Below, piece by piece: positions 56,098 to 64,000 of a stretch of DNA of 64,000 nt. Position 1 is the stretch's first letter. Every line of letters starts with the position of its first letter. The notes under the pieces are model-generated. The model saw nothing but the letters and a program-made list of their open reading frames with translations, had not been told where the DNA came from and ran no database searches. The translations under genes were made by a program, and so were the position numbers. Source of the DNA: Psychrobacter proteolyticus (GTDB lineage: Bacteria > Pseudomonadota > Gammaproteobacteria > Pseudomonadales > Moraxellaceae); NCBI RefSeq assembly GCF_003350005.1, contig NZ_QLKS01000002.1, positions 577,510 to 641,509 of the forward strand, written 5' to 3'.

Positions 56098-58182
56098 ATG
56101 TCATCACACCATATTAATAACCGCAATCGACAGCGCTACTCTGAGACTGCGCCTGCTTATTCATCTAACACTGATCATAAAAAATATAATGGTAAAAACA
56201 ATAACAGTCATCTATATCCAACCGGTAAATTGACTTCTATCGCCTTGATAGTTGGTAGTGCTTCACTTGTACTCGCAGGTTGCCAATCAACTCCAGCTAG
56301 CTCATCTTCCAATCTGCCGTCGAATAGCAGCGTCTCTAGTACCATGATGGACTTTAGTGTTGCAGATGCCGCGCAGAGCCAACGTCAGGGTCAAGCCTTT
56401 ACTGCCAGTCAAAATGCTCAGGCCGCGCGTTATGAGCAGCTGTTTGATCAAGAGAAGTATCCAAATACCGAAAACCAAGCCAAATCACACTTGCTTGCAG
56501 CCATTCGTCAACACTTGGCGACCGAGCATGTCGCAGTCGCCACAGCCAATTATCGCTCAGCACCATTCATTGACCCAGATAGTATCGACGCAGGATCGAG
56601 TAGCTTGCTCAGAACGATCATAGAAACCTATGTGTATCAGCCTGAAGGTGCATATAGCGAAAGTGATGATGAGCCATACAATGATGACTATAACGATTAT
56701 GATGACGCAAAAGATTCGATAGAGTCCGACTATCCTAGTGATTACGATAAGTCTAGAGCAGAAGCTGAAGCAGAAAGAAGAGCTATTGCAGCTATATTGG
56801 CTGAAGCGGGGGAGAATGAGCCGACGAGCAGTGATACCAACAGCGAGAACGAGTATGCTTACGATACAGCAGATGACTATAGCAGCGATAATTACAGTAG
56901 TGACGACTATGATAATTATGATGAATACAGTAGCGGTGGTGAAAGTATGCTCTCAGGGATGTCAGGGTTAAGTCCCAAATCAATGGCTGCAAAGTATGAA
57001 GCCATGCAAATGGCAAAACAGCAAGCTAAGACAGAGACGGTAAATCGTGGCAGCCTACTAATGTCATCTACAGGTATGATTGGCAACATACTTGATATAT
57101 TCCACCGCACTCCTGAGCAAATAGCTGCATCCAATGCTTATCAGTATGAGCATCTAACGTTCAATAGTGTCAGTCAATACCGTCCCAAGCAGCGCCAACT
57201 ACAAAGCATCTATAGCTACGACTACGCCACACCAACGATTAGCTCATCGATACAGATACCGTTAGCATTTGATTTTAATAATAGCAGTGTCGTAGTAGAT
57301 CCATCGGCCATCATGCCGATTGTTGCACTTGTTAACCCTGAGAATACGCCATTACCATCACAGATGACCTCGCATACGGTGCGCTTTGGTTTGCCTGAAA
57401 GTGTCACGGCACAGTTGCCACCAGCGGTGCTCTACGATGCGGTGCTCAATGCGATACAGAGCAGCATGGCTGAGCTCGCGCCCGAGCATTTTAGCGCAGT
57501 AGATATCAGTGTTGACGCGTTTGCCCAAGAAGTCGGTGCGACTCGCGCCGTAAAAGTCTATTTTGGTAGCCAGCAAAGCGGTGAAATGATTGGTAAGACG
57601 CTCAAATATGTGACGAAATCACTGCAAGAATACGTAGATGCCAATCCAAATAAATATCCTGATGGTGCCGCACTAAAGACAGCACTTGCTAAAGTGCAGT
57701 TATACAATAAAGGCTATCAAAGCGCGGATGTCGGTTCGCTATTGCAGCTGATTGAAGCTATCGGTCCTATCTCGTTCAATCAAATCAACTACTATTACTT
57801 AGACAGCTCAGATCGACTGCTAGCCAAGCAGCAACGTGTCAATATCGGTAGTGATTTTATGGGGTCGACCACAACCATGCTAAACCAAGTACGTTACGAT
57901 AAAGCCAGTTTCAACCGTCATGCTTTGACACCACTGCTTGCTGAGTCTTTTGGTCCAGACGCTAAGCCTCCTATCGATGGCAATGCATGGATAGCTACGC
58001 AGCGCGCGAAAAAAGACAGATTACAAACGGCCCGCTATGCACGCTACGACTATCAAGATAACGGTGTCGAGGGTGCTTATAGCAGTGATGAGTATGGTAA
58101 CGATAACGATAATGACAATGGCGCAGACGCTGTCGATGAGAGCCGAGTTGACGATGCTCAAGATGATATGAATGAAAAATAG
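56098..58182 (+). CDS. Large unrecognised lipoprotein with acidic Tyr/Asp-rich region
   Basis: 694 residues, no domain recognised. An unusually long n-region of about 43 residues (His/Asn/Tyr-rich) leads into a hydrophobic core and lipobox LAGC with Cys62; no other Met lies between, so the long form is likely real. A mid-region (about 185-280) is Asp/Tyr/Ser-rich: DDEPYNDDYNDYDDAKDS, DNYSSDDYDNYDEYSSGG. The C-terminal half is better ordered: IPLAFDFNNSSVVVDP, LPESVTAQLPPAVLYDAV, YLDSSDRLLAKQQRVNI. It ends with a second acidic tail. AAAGAGA before ATG 56098. It is 55 bp from a second lipoprotein of similar layout and is probably its partner. Confidence 0.8.
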   Translation: MSSHHINNRNRQRYSETAPAYSSNTDHKKYNGKNNNSHLYPTGKLTSIALIVGSASLVLAGCQSTPASSSSNLPSNSSVSSTMMDFSVADAAQSQRQGQAFTASQNAQAARYEQLFDQEKYPNTENQAKSHLLAAIRQHLATEHVAVATANYRSAPFIDPDSIDAGSSSLLRTIIETYVYQPEGAYSESDDEPYNDDYNDYDDAKDSIESDYPSDYDKSRAEAEAERRAIAAILAEAGENEPTSSDTNSENEYAYDTADDYSSDNYSSDDYDNYDEYSSGGESMLSGMSGLSPKSMAAKYEAMQMAKQQAKTETVNRGSLLMSSTGMIGNILDIFHRTPEQIAASNAYQYEHLTFNSVSQYRPKQRQLQSIYSYDYATPTISSSIQIPLAFDFNNSSVVVDPSAIMPIVALVNPENTPLPSQMTSHTVRFGLPESVTAQLPPAVLYDAVLNAIQSSMAELAPEHFSAVDISVDAFAQEVGATRAVKVYFGSQQSGEMIGKTLKYVTKSLQEYVDANPNKYPDGAALKTALAKVQLYNKGYQSADVGSLLQLIEAIGPISFNQINYYYLDSSDRLLAKQQRVNIGSDFMGSTTTMLNQVRYDKASFNRHALTPLLAESFGPDAKPPIDGNAWIATQRAKKDRLQTARYARYDYQDNGVEGAYSSDEYGNDNDNDNGADAVDESRVDDAQDDMNEK

Positions 58183-58237
58183 AAGTCAAATGACATTATC
58201 TTATTGCATTTACGCTCATATCTATTAAGGATAAAAA

Positions 58238-59824
58238 ATGAAAAAAGTACCTCACACCATTGCACAACGTCTGCCATGTAAGACTAAAAACAATCTGTTA
58301 GTCACCAGCGCATTTTTGACAGGGGCGCTGTTGTTAACAGGTTGCCAGTCTACCAGTTTGGGCCAGTCCAATACGGTGGCTGTAAAACAAGCGCCTAGCG
58401 TTGCCAAAAAAACACTAGAAACAGCACTACAAAAACAGCGTCGTCAGTCATTTAGCTACCATAGCAATCTTGAGGTTGGCAATAACCAACAATTTACAGA
58501 TACTGATACTAGTACTAAGAAAATGGCGGCATCAGACTATGTAGATGAACATTGCGAAGAGGCGCATGACCAAGCGTACGCCGCTCTAATCCTGCAAGCA
58601 GAGCAGCAAAACAAAGATATCTTAGCGATGGATTACGATACTAAGCGTGACAGCATAAGGCAGTCGTATTTTGAGTGCGTAGATGCCTATCATGCATGGA
58701 ATGACCATCAATACGATAGCGATGTAAAAGTAGCACCAGATTATCAAGCGCTATTTGATAATTATGAGGACAAACAAAGACCGTTAGATAGGAAGAAAGC
58801 ACAGTTATTAGATGAGTATCTACTAAAGCCGCTTTCTATCGACTCTCAAGGGATCTATCAACCGATGGCAGGCAAGGCTACGATGCTCGCTAGTGCGCAA
58901 TATCAAGCACGTAATCATCACAGCAGTATCAATCAGCCTATTTATATGGATTTTAAAAACGGTGATATTTACCTATGGGCAGATAATTTTGCGATTCTAA
59001 ACTCAGAATTATTAGACGATAAACTCGGTACAAAATGGCAAAACAAGTGGTTAAAAATAGCCATTGATGATGGTACATTGCCTAAAGGATTTGGTGGTGA
59101 AGTGATAAAAAGCCACTTTGCGGCGTTAGATGCGACTTATGACGCGGCTCCTGTCAGCCAATTTAATTATGTTGCCCCTAACTCACTTGCATCACTGTCT
59201 CCAAAGCTGCCCGCGCACCAGTTATCGGCTATGTTACCAAGTGATCAAATCATTCGCCGAGTACAACGCTTTGAGGATTATCAAGCGTCGCAACAGAAAT
59301 ATATGCAAATTTTCTACAATCGGATCAGTGAAAAATACCCAGAGCTGGTACAAGAACCCGAACCGATGACAGCGTTTGAGTCGATTCAAAATCCAAAGGC
59401 ATTTACCAGTAAATCTATTGTACAAAAAATACTGGCTATGATAAAAGATCAAATGAATGAGGAAGCAGCTACAGGTGAGGTCGTTGCCAATACAGAAGTA
59501 CAGGAACTGTACGGGTTTGATAAACGTGGTCAACTCAAATGGGAGCACTTACGTCGTCAGTTAGATAATACTAGCGAAGCGAATAATGACAAAGGTATGA
59601 GGATAGATGTGTTGCAGCAGTATTCCGCTATTAGTACTAAGGACTTAGCGTTTCCTAACCTACCAAGCAATGTGCAGACGCCAAACGCTAGCAATAGCAT
59701 TGATTTACGAAAGTATGCTCCAGAGCTGCTGCAATATTACCAAGATGGTAATGGCACGGCAGTAGGTAAAATGGTATTTAACATGTTGCCGATGGTCAGA
59801 GAGCGTTTTGGTTCGGTTGAGTAA
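58238..59824 (+). CDS. Unrecognised lipoprotein, second of a tandem pair
   Basis: 528 residues. Signal with a basic n-region and lipobox LTGC, Cys36; +2 Gln supports outer-membrane sorting. The N-terminal domain has three Cys, CEEAHDQAYA and YFECVDAYHAW among them. The C-terminal half shares pattern with the preceding lipoprotein: QPIYMDFKNGDIYLWADNFAIL against IPLAFDFNNSSVVVDPSAIM, and ELYGFDKRGQLKWEHLRRQL against YYLDSSDRLLAKQQRVNI, which suggests distant paralogy. AAGGA before ATG 58238. Terminator at 59891. Function unknown. Confidence 0.78.
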   Translation: MKKVPHTIAQRLPCKTKNNLLVTSAFLTGALLLTGCQSTSLGQSNTVAVKQAPSVAKKTLETALQKQRRQSFSYHSNLEVGNNQQFTDTDTSTKKMAASDYVDEHCEEAHDQAYAALILQAEQQNKDILAMDYDTKRDSIRQSYFECVDAYHAWNDHQYDSDVKVAPDYQALFDNYEDKQRPLDRKKAQLLDEYLLKPLSIDSQGIYQPMAGKATMLASAQYQARNHHSSINQPIYMDFKNGDIYLWADNFAILNSELLDDKLGTKWQNKWLKIAIDDGTLPKGFGGEVIKSHFAALDATYDAAPVSQFNYVAPNSLASLSPKLPAHQLSAMLPSDQIIRRVQRFEDYQASQQKYMQIFYNRISEKYPELVQEPEPMTAFESIQNPKAFTSKSIVQKILAMIKDQMNEEAATGEVVANTEVQELYGFDKRGQLKWEHLRRQLDNTSEANNDKGMRIDVLQQYSAISTKDLAFPNLPSNVQTPNASNSIDLRKYAPELLQYYQDGNGTAVGKMVFNMLPMVRERFGSVE

Positions 59825-59890
59825 CTGATTAGAGTGTTAATGAGTAAATAGAAAACATTATTAGTTTTTGAACAAGATAATTTTGCATTA

Positions 59891-59922
59891 AAAAAGCGCA
59901 CCTATTAACGGCGCGCTTTTTC
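59891..59922. terminator. Bidirectional terminator lipoprotein pair / Spy-like gene
   Basis: AAAAAGCGC (59891-59899) pairs with GCGCTTTTT (59913-59921). Confidence 0.88.
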
Positions 59923-59972
59923 ATTTTATACGTATACAGCTAGGTAAAATAACACTTTTCCGGAGTGGCTTA

Positions 59973-60500
59973 TTACATACCTTGATGCTGTTTGTCATGG
60001 CCTTTAAGGTCTTTTGAATGCTTGCGACCTTTTTCTTGTCTCTCTGATTTCATCTGTTCCATCTTTGCACGTTGCTCAGCAGTCAACACTTGAGCGATGG
60101 CATGTTGGGTTTGTACACGTTCGATAAAGCGTTGCTTTTCTTTTGCTGCTTGTTGATCAGCCAGACGGTTTAAAGCAGTAGTATTCAAAGTGCTGGCATT
60201 GGTCAACGCTTGTATTTGCTGATCCATTTGCGCGCGTTCTGCTTGATGCTCTGCACGGTCAGCAGTGCGATCGCCACGTTTGTTTTGCATGATGGCTTTG
60301 ATTTGCGCTTGCTGTGTCGCTGTTAGATCCAGCTTTGACATTGGGCCTCTCATCTCACCTTTTTTCATGCCATCTTTGTGGTTCTTCTGCATTTGTGCAG
60401 TTGGCGTTGTATCAGTAGTCGCGTTAACGCTGGTGCAAGCGGTCACGGTAAATATGCTAGACGCTGCTAATACTGAACCTAATAGTAATTTTTTCATCAT
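59973..60500 (-). CDS. Spy/CpxP-like periplasmic protein
   Basis: 175 residues. Signal with a lipobox-like VTAC at Cys22, so possibly a lipoprotein unlike E. coli CpxP. Two LTxxQ repeats that define the family: LDLTATQQAQIKAIM near residue 58 and VLTAEQRAKMEQM near residue 140. The stretch between is a charged helical coil (AEHQAERAQMDQQIQAL). It ends in a His/Lys-rich tail. Known: CpxP inhibits CpxA and helps envelope protein quality control. It is divergent from the two-component genes, the same arrangement as cpxP/cpxRA. Confidence 0.85.
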   Translation of the reverse strand: MMKKLLLGSVLAASSIFTVTACTSVNATTDTTPTAQMQKNHKDGMKKGEMRGPMSKLDLTATQQAQIKAIMQNKRGDRTADRAEHQAERAQMDQQIQALTNASTLNTTALNRLADQQAAKEKQRFIERVQTQHAIAQVLTAEQRAKMEQMKSERQEKGRKHSKDLKGHDKQHQGM

Positions 60501-60871
60501 AATATCCTTGATTACATTGAGTTTGATTTGATAAACACTAAATTTTTATCTCGCAAGTAGCATCTGTTGAACGTTATCGCTCGTTATGGTCAGCCATCTT
60601 AGAAATGCAATACTTGCTGTTGATAGGAGTATATTACGACAGTTAAAGGTTACGAACATTTATGAAGTATTAAGAAAGGTAACGTTTCTGGTGAATTGGT
60701 AAGTGCTTGCCTGATAATATGGTTAACTACAGTCTACCGACAATAAAAATGCCACAGCGACAATCTTGCTAACCATATCAAAATGACACTTGTATGCGGA
60801 CTTATTTGCGCCATGATTATTATAGAGTGATTGGATTGAATAGAGATAAATAAAAATTAAAGGAGAGAAGT
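60501..60871. promoter_or_regulatory. Divergent region of the Cpx-like locus
   Basis: 371 bp. GTAA-containing blocks (for example near 60680-60705) are present, but no clean GTAAA-N5-GTAAA CpxR box is seen. AAAGGAGAG lies seven bases before the regulator start. Confidence 0.5.
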
Positions 60872-61558
60872 ATGCCAAACATCCTGATAGGTGATGACGA
60901 CGAAGAGTTAACTCAGTTATTGCAAGAGTACTTGGACAATCACGGCATTCGCTGTGACTGCGTACATGATGGTGCAGCAGTCATACAAAGACTCAAGGCA
61001 GTAGCACACGAAGATACGGTCTATGATTTACTCGTACTCGATATTATGATGCCAAAACTGGATGGATTAAGTGTGCTGCGTCAATTACCAAATATTATTG
61101 ATATTCCTGTCATTATGTTGACGGCGAAAGGGGAGGAGATTGATCGTATTATTGGTCTAGAGCTTGGGGCCGATGACTATATCACCAAACCTTGTAACCC
61201 TCGAGAGCTGCTAGCGCGTATCAATGCAGTGATTAAACGTACCAATACGACCGCATCAGAGCATACTCCGTTGCCAGAGAGTCGTTTGCATCTCGATCAA
61301 AACCAACGCGCCTGTCAGATAGATGGGGTAACGCTACAAGTCACTGGTACAGAGTTTGATCTACTTGTTGCCTTACTCAAACAAAAAGGGGAAGTGGTGA
61401 GTAAAGCATGGCTGTCAGAAAATGTCTTGCAGCGTGAGTTGCAGCCATTTGACCGTAGCCTTGATGTGCATGTATCTCGCTTACGCAAAAAACTTCAACC
61501 TTTCCACGATGAACCAATAAAAGCGGTGCGTGGTAAAGGTTATCAACTGGTGCTGTAA
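60872..61558 (+). CDS. cpxR: CpxR-like OmpR-family response regulator
   Basis: 228 residues. Receiver with acidic pocket GDDDEEL, phospho-Asp57 in LVLDIMMPKLDG, Thr/Ser switch VIMLTAKGEE and Lys106 in YITKPCNPREL. C-terminal winged helix from about residue 135 with TGTEFDLLVALLKQKGEVVS and SLDVHVSRLRKKL, RAVRGKGYQLV-type ending. Strong ribosome site. The stop overlaps the kinase start by one base (TAATG). Gene name is by arrangement with a CpxP-like gene; other OmpR/PhoB regulators are alternatives. Confidence 0.88.
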   Translation: MPNILIGDDDEELTQLLQEYLDNHGIRCDCVHDGAAVIQRLKAVAHEDTVYDLLVLDIMMPKLDGLSVLRQLPNIIDIPVIMLTAKGEEIDRIIGLELGADDYITKPCNPRELLARINAVIKRTNTTASEHTPLPESRLHLDQNQRACQIDGVTLQVTGTEFDLLVALLKQKGEVVSKAWLSENVLQRELQPFDRSLDVHVSRLRKKLQPFHDEPIKAVRGKGYQLVL

Positions 61559-63210
61559 TGACGGACATATCGATGAAAGCTTCTGAGCAGACCCTCAAAA
61601 AAGCACCTAAGTTTAAGGTGCGCATTACCTTGTTTTGGCGTATGTTTCTGAGCTTATTACTGACGATTTTAATCACCTCTGTATTGTCTATCGTGGTAGA
61701 GCGCTGGCTGGCTGAAAAAGAGCTGACCTCTCGTATGGATGTACAAATCGATAGTCTATTGATAAAGCGTGAAGAGATGGTCGCGGCGCTACGGGCTGGT
61801 GATGTAGACTCTGTCAGGCAGATGTATCGTCAAGACCGCCAGCTGATGAATCAAATCAGAGTTTATGATGAGCATGGCGCTATTATATTCCCGCGTTACC
61901 GTGACAAAGACGATCGGGCGCAAGGACAACTGCAAAGTGGTCGGCAAATAATGGATCGTGCGATACAACCGGTGCGACCAGTGTCGCCTAGACCACCTAG
62001 ATTAGAGAATAACGTTTATGGTGTAGAAGGCCGCAATGCTGACAATAGACTGCGTGAACACGACAATGAGATACCAAAAGATGAGCCGTCTTTTTGGCAA
62101 AAATTCCTAAAGCCAAGAACGGCAAGTAGTGCCGCAGTAGCTGATATCGATACTCGTCCTGAACTGGCCGACATGTCTGTTGAGTTACCTGATGGTCAGT
62201 CAATCATCATACAGTTGCGTCCGCACCTACGTTTTTCAGACGTGGTAGAGATACAGCACGGTAATTTCCCAATACGTTTGCTATTGATCGTTATCTTTAG
62301 CGTACTGGTCTGCATATGGCTCAGTCGTACGCTAACCCAGAGGATTGGCCGTGTACAAAATACCGTACACCGTATGATTGATGGTAATTATCAAGCCAAT
62401 CCAGAACTGTCCAAGATGGGCGATGATGAGTTGGGGCTACTTGCCAAAGACGTCGCCCATCTCTCGACCAGACTGGTTGACAGTGAGCTGGCACGTAAGC
62501 AAATGCTCAGTGATATCTCACATGAGCTGCGTTCGCCACTTGCTCGTCTGGATGTAGCGACTGAGCTTACTCGAGACTTTGCGCCCAATGCCAATCGTTA
62601 TCTGGACCGTATTGATAAAGAATCTACACGAATGAATGAGCTAATTGAGCAAATCATTCATATTCAGTCTCTACAAATGCAGCAATATACCGTCGATAAT
62701 TTGGAGAGTGAGGCAGTCGATATATCCGACACCATTAGTAATATCGGAGAGGATGTCTGCTTTGAATTTCAACATAAAGACGTGCATTGGCAATGGCAAC
62801 CGCCTGTAGCCTCAGCGCTAGATGATTTGGCAGGATTTTGGACAGTCCAAGGTAATGCAGAACAGTTGTATAGTGCACTTGAAAATGTTATTCGCAATGC
62901 CTTTATGCACACAGCAGCGGGTTCGACAGTGATTGCGGAAATCAAAGCAATCAAGATGGACAATGAGGCACCAGCCGTTCAAATTAATATAACAGACGAA
63001 GGCGGCGGTGTCGCAGACAAAGACTTAGAACGTATTTTCCATCCCTTTGTGCGGCTTGATACTGCTCGGCATCGTGATACTGGCGGCTATGGTCTTGGAT
63101 TGGCTATTGTTCATGCTGTAGTCATGGCGCATAAAGGATATATTAATGCTCATAACCGCCAAGACGGTATTCAAGGGTTGGTGGTTCAAATAGTGCTACC
63201 CAACAGATAA
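61558..63210 (+). CDS. cpxA: CpxA-like sensor histidine kinase
   Basis: 550 residues. TM1 about 25-48 (LFWRMFLSLLLTILITSVLS), a periplasmic part of about 190 residues including a Pro/Arg-rich stretch (RPVSPRPPRLE), TM2 about 240-258 (PIRLLLIVIFSVLVCIWLS), HAMP, dimerisation domain with His322 in DISHELRSPLARL, and ATPase with NVIRNAFMHT, DEGGGVADKDLERIF and GGYGLGLAIV. The sensor part is longer than E. coli CpxA. It overlaps the regulator by one base. Senses envelope stress in the known family. Confidence 0.87.
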   Translation: MTDISMKASEQTLKKAPKFKVRITLFWRMFLSLLLTILITSVLSIVVERWLAEKELTSRMDVQIDSLLIKREEMVAALRAGDVDSVRQMYRQDRQLMNQIRVYDEHGAIIFPRYRDKDDRAQGQLQSGRQIMDRAIQPVRPVSPRPPRLENNVYGVEGRNADNRLREHDNEIPKDEPSFWQKFLKPRTASSAAVADIDTRPELADMSVELPDGQSIIIQLRPHLRFSDVVEIQHGNFPIRLLLIVIFSVLVCIWLSRTLTQRIGRVQNTVHRMIDGNYQANPELSKMGDDELGLLAKDVAHLSTRLVDSELARKQMLSDISHELRSPLARLDVATELTRDFAPNANRYLDRIDKESTRMNELIEQIIHIQSLQMQQYTVDNLESEAVDISDTISNIGEDVCFEFQHKDVHWQWQPPVASALDDLAGFWTVQGNAEQLYSALENVIRNAFMHTAAGSTVIAEIKAIKMDNEAPAVQINITDEGGGVADKDLERIFHPFVRLDTARHRDTGGYGLGLAIVHAVVMAHKGYINAHNRQDGIQGLVVQIVLPNR

Positions 63211-63575
63211 AAAAAGAGAAGTTATTGAGTAATAGACAAAAGCTAACTTTTTCTAAAAACGACGTAATTTATTATAAATAGGTAAAAATGAAATTATATA
63301 TTCGTTTATATGAATATAATAGACGAAAGGTATTAAAATGCTGATTAACGGTATTGTCACTCTGCATATATTCGGTAATACTAATATATGCAGAGGGTGA
63401 TAAAGGTTATACAAAACAAAACGTCTTATTCCTTAAGGACTAACACAACTGCTATCTAAACAAGGTCTCATCATTATAAGCTTATAACCCGTTTTATTTT
63501 GTCACATCGTCTCTCTGAAAATAGATCTTATCTCTGATTTTTTAAATCTGACAAGTCTGTAAGGGAGTACACATC
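63211..63575. other. Region between sensor kinase and adhesin gene
   Basis: 365 bp, AT-rich, with an inverted repeat at 63360-63395 described separately. No terminator with a T-run was found. GGGAG precedes the adhesin start. Confidence 0.5.
63360..63395. promoter_or_regulatory. 12-bp inverted repeat upstream of adhesin gene
   Basis: CTCTGCATATAT and ATATATGCAGAG surround a 12-base spacer. No T-run follows on either strand, so an operator or leader structure is more likely than a terminator. Confidence 0.55.
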
Positions 63576-64000
63576 ATGAACCGCATCTATAAAGTTATCT
63601 GGAATGAAGCCTTACGTTGTTTTACCGCTGTTAGTGAATATGCGAAGGGACGTGGCAAGTCTTCCAAATCTAGCGTTAGCTCTAACGCTTCCATCAGTAC
63701 AACGTCTAACCTGTCCGCTATCCATACATTACGCCTCAGCACAATAGCACTTGGGCTATTAGCTGCTGGCTTTGGCATGCAGGCGAATGCAGAACTTAGC
63801 TATTCTAATAACGTTTACTACACCAGCTATCAGGCGATAGGTAATGGTCATAATAGTCATGGGAATGGCAATGGAGTTGGACATGATAGCCATGGAAACG
63901 GCAATGGCTATGGTCATAACGGGAATAACGGGAATAACGGGAATAACGGAAATAACGGAAATAACGGAAATAACGGAAATAACGGAAATAACGGAAATAA
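63576..64000 (+). CDS. ESPR-type type V secreted adhesin, N-terminus (cut by right edge)
   Basis: An open frame from ATG 63576 runs to the end of the window (141 codons seen) with a GGGAG ribosome site. The opening MNRIYKVIWNEALRCFTAVS and EYAKGRGKSS is the extended signal peptide region of autotransporters and two-partner/trimeric adhesins. The hydrophobic core LRLSTIALGLLAAGFGMQANA gives a cleavage site after Ala72. The mature start ELSYSNNVYY leads into a Gly/Asn/His-rich region and then a Gly-Asn-Asn tandem repeat made of 9-bp units (63918 onward). The protein is likely large, exported by the Sec system and presented at the surface. Whether it is monomeric, trimeric or TpsA cannot be seen. 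Confidence 0.88.
   Translation, partial: MNRIYKVIWNEALRCFTAVSEYAKGRGKSSKSSVSSNASISTTSNLSAIHTLRLSTIALGLLAAGFGMQANAELSYSNNVYYTSYQAIGNGHNSHGNGNGVGHDSHGNGNGYGHNGNNGNNGNNGNNGNNGNNGNNGNNGN
63918..64000 (+). repeat. 9-bp in-frame tandem repeat (Asn-Gly-Asn) at window edge
   Basis: Nine full units of AACGGGAAT (three) then AACGGAAAT (six) and the start of a tenth. The array runs off the edge. Nine bases keep the frame, so copy changes alter length only. Confidence 0.95.

Noticed and set aside
60501..60871. Classical CpxR box (GTAAA-N5-GTAAA)
   Set aside because: GTAA-like pieces occur, but no pair has correct spacing and sequence.
63918..64000. CRISPR array
   Set aside because: Units are 9 bp without spacers and lie in an open frame; it is a protein-coding tandem repeat.

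Overview
The window is a moderately AT-rich bacterial chromosome segment. I read it as Moraxellaceae, most probably Psychrobacter. This is inference from content: a fused tyrA-aroA gene following pheA-hisC, tandem fadD genes, overlapping short capsule-type glycosyltransferases, rubA beside apt, and an ESPR-type type V adhesin. No rRNA, tRNA, CRISPR array, integrase, phage gene or intact insertion sequence was found.

Layout. 1-10063 is a surface polysaccharide / lipid A region. It holds three related GT4 glycosyltransferases (one cut by the left edge), UDP-glucose dehydrogenase plus UDP-glucuronate 4-epimerase (making UDP-GlcA, then UDP-GalA), a Stealth-family sugar-phosphate transferase, two further predicted glycan enzymes, an unknown protein and a LpxL-type acyltransferase. 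10131-13315 holds aspS and an anchor-less SohB. 13556-22188 is a fatty-acid module: an ACAD10/11-type acyl-CoA dehydrogenase, a matching APH-like kinase, a histidine-phosphatase-fold protein lacking its second His, an SDR, and two tandem FadD ligases. 22647-25005 is a thioesterase-FetA-FetB operon. 25211-38408 is a mosaic of housekeeping and transport genes: exonuclease III, ArgJ, a small lipoprotein, SdaA, a uracil/xanthine permease, a DMT exporter, a WG-repeat protein, rubredoxin with an alpha/beta hydrolase, Apt, an adhesin-E-like protein and transaldolase.

38884-43760 is the aromatic/histidine block pheA-hisC-tyrA::aroA. 43956-45921 is rarD-folB-folK. 46092-52243 is cysE and the dnaE-hpt-trmJ operon. 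52581-53711 is a lone, AT-rich Mrr-like nuclease. 53809-59824 has gamma-glutamyltransferase and two large unrecognised lipoproteins in tandem. 59973-63210 has a CpxP/Spy-like protein divergent from a CpxRA-like two-component system. The right edge cuts a large ESPR-type secreted adhesin just inside a 9-bp in-frame tandem repeat.

How the parts work together: the left end builds and exports an acidic, possibly phosphodiester-linked envelope glycan. The fatty-acid module probably activates and degrades hydroxylated or exogenous acyl chains. The right end is envelope-facing (lipoproteins, Cpx-like stress sensing, adhesin). Many genes are separated by clear intrinsic terminators, so most operons are short. 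The best candidates for something under-described are the ACAD/kinase/His-less phosphatase module and the paired lipoproteins at 56098-59824.
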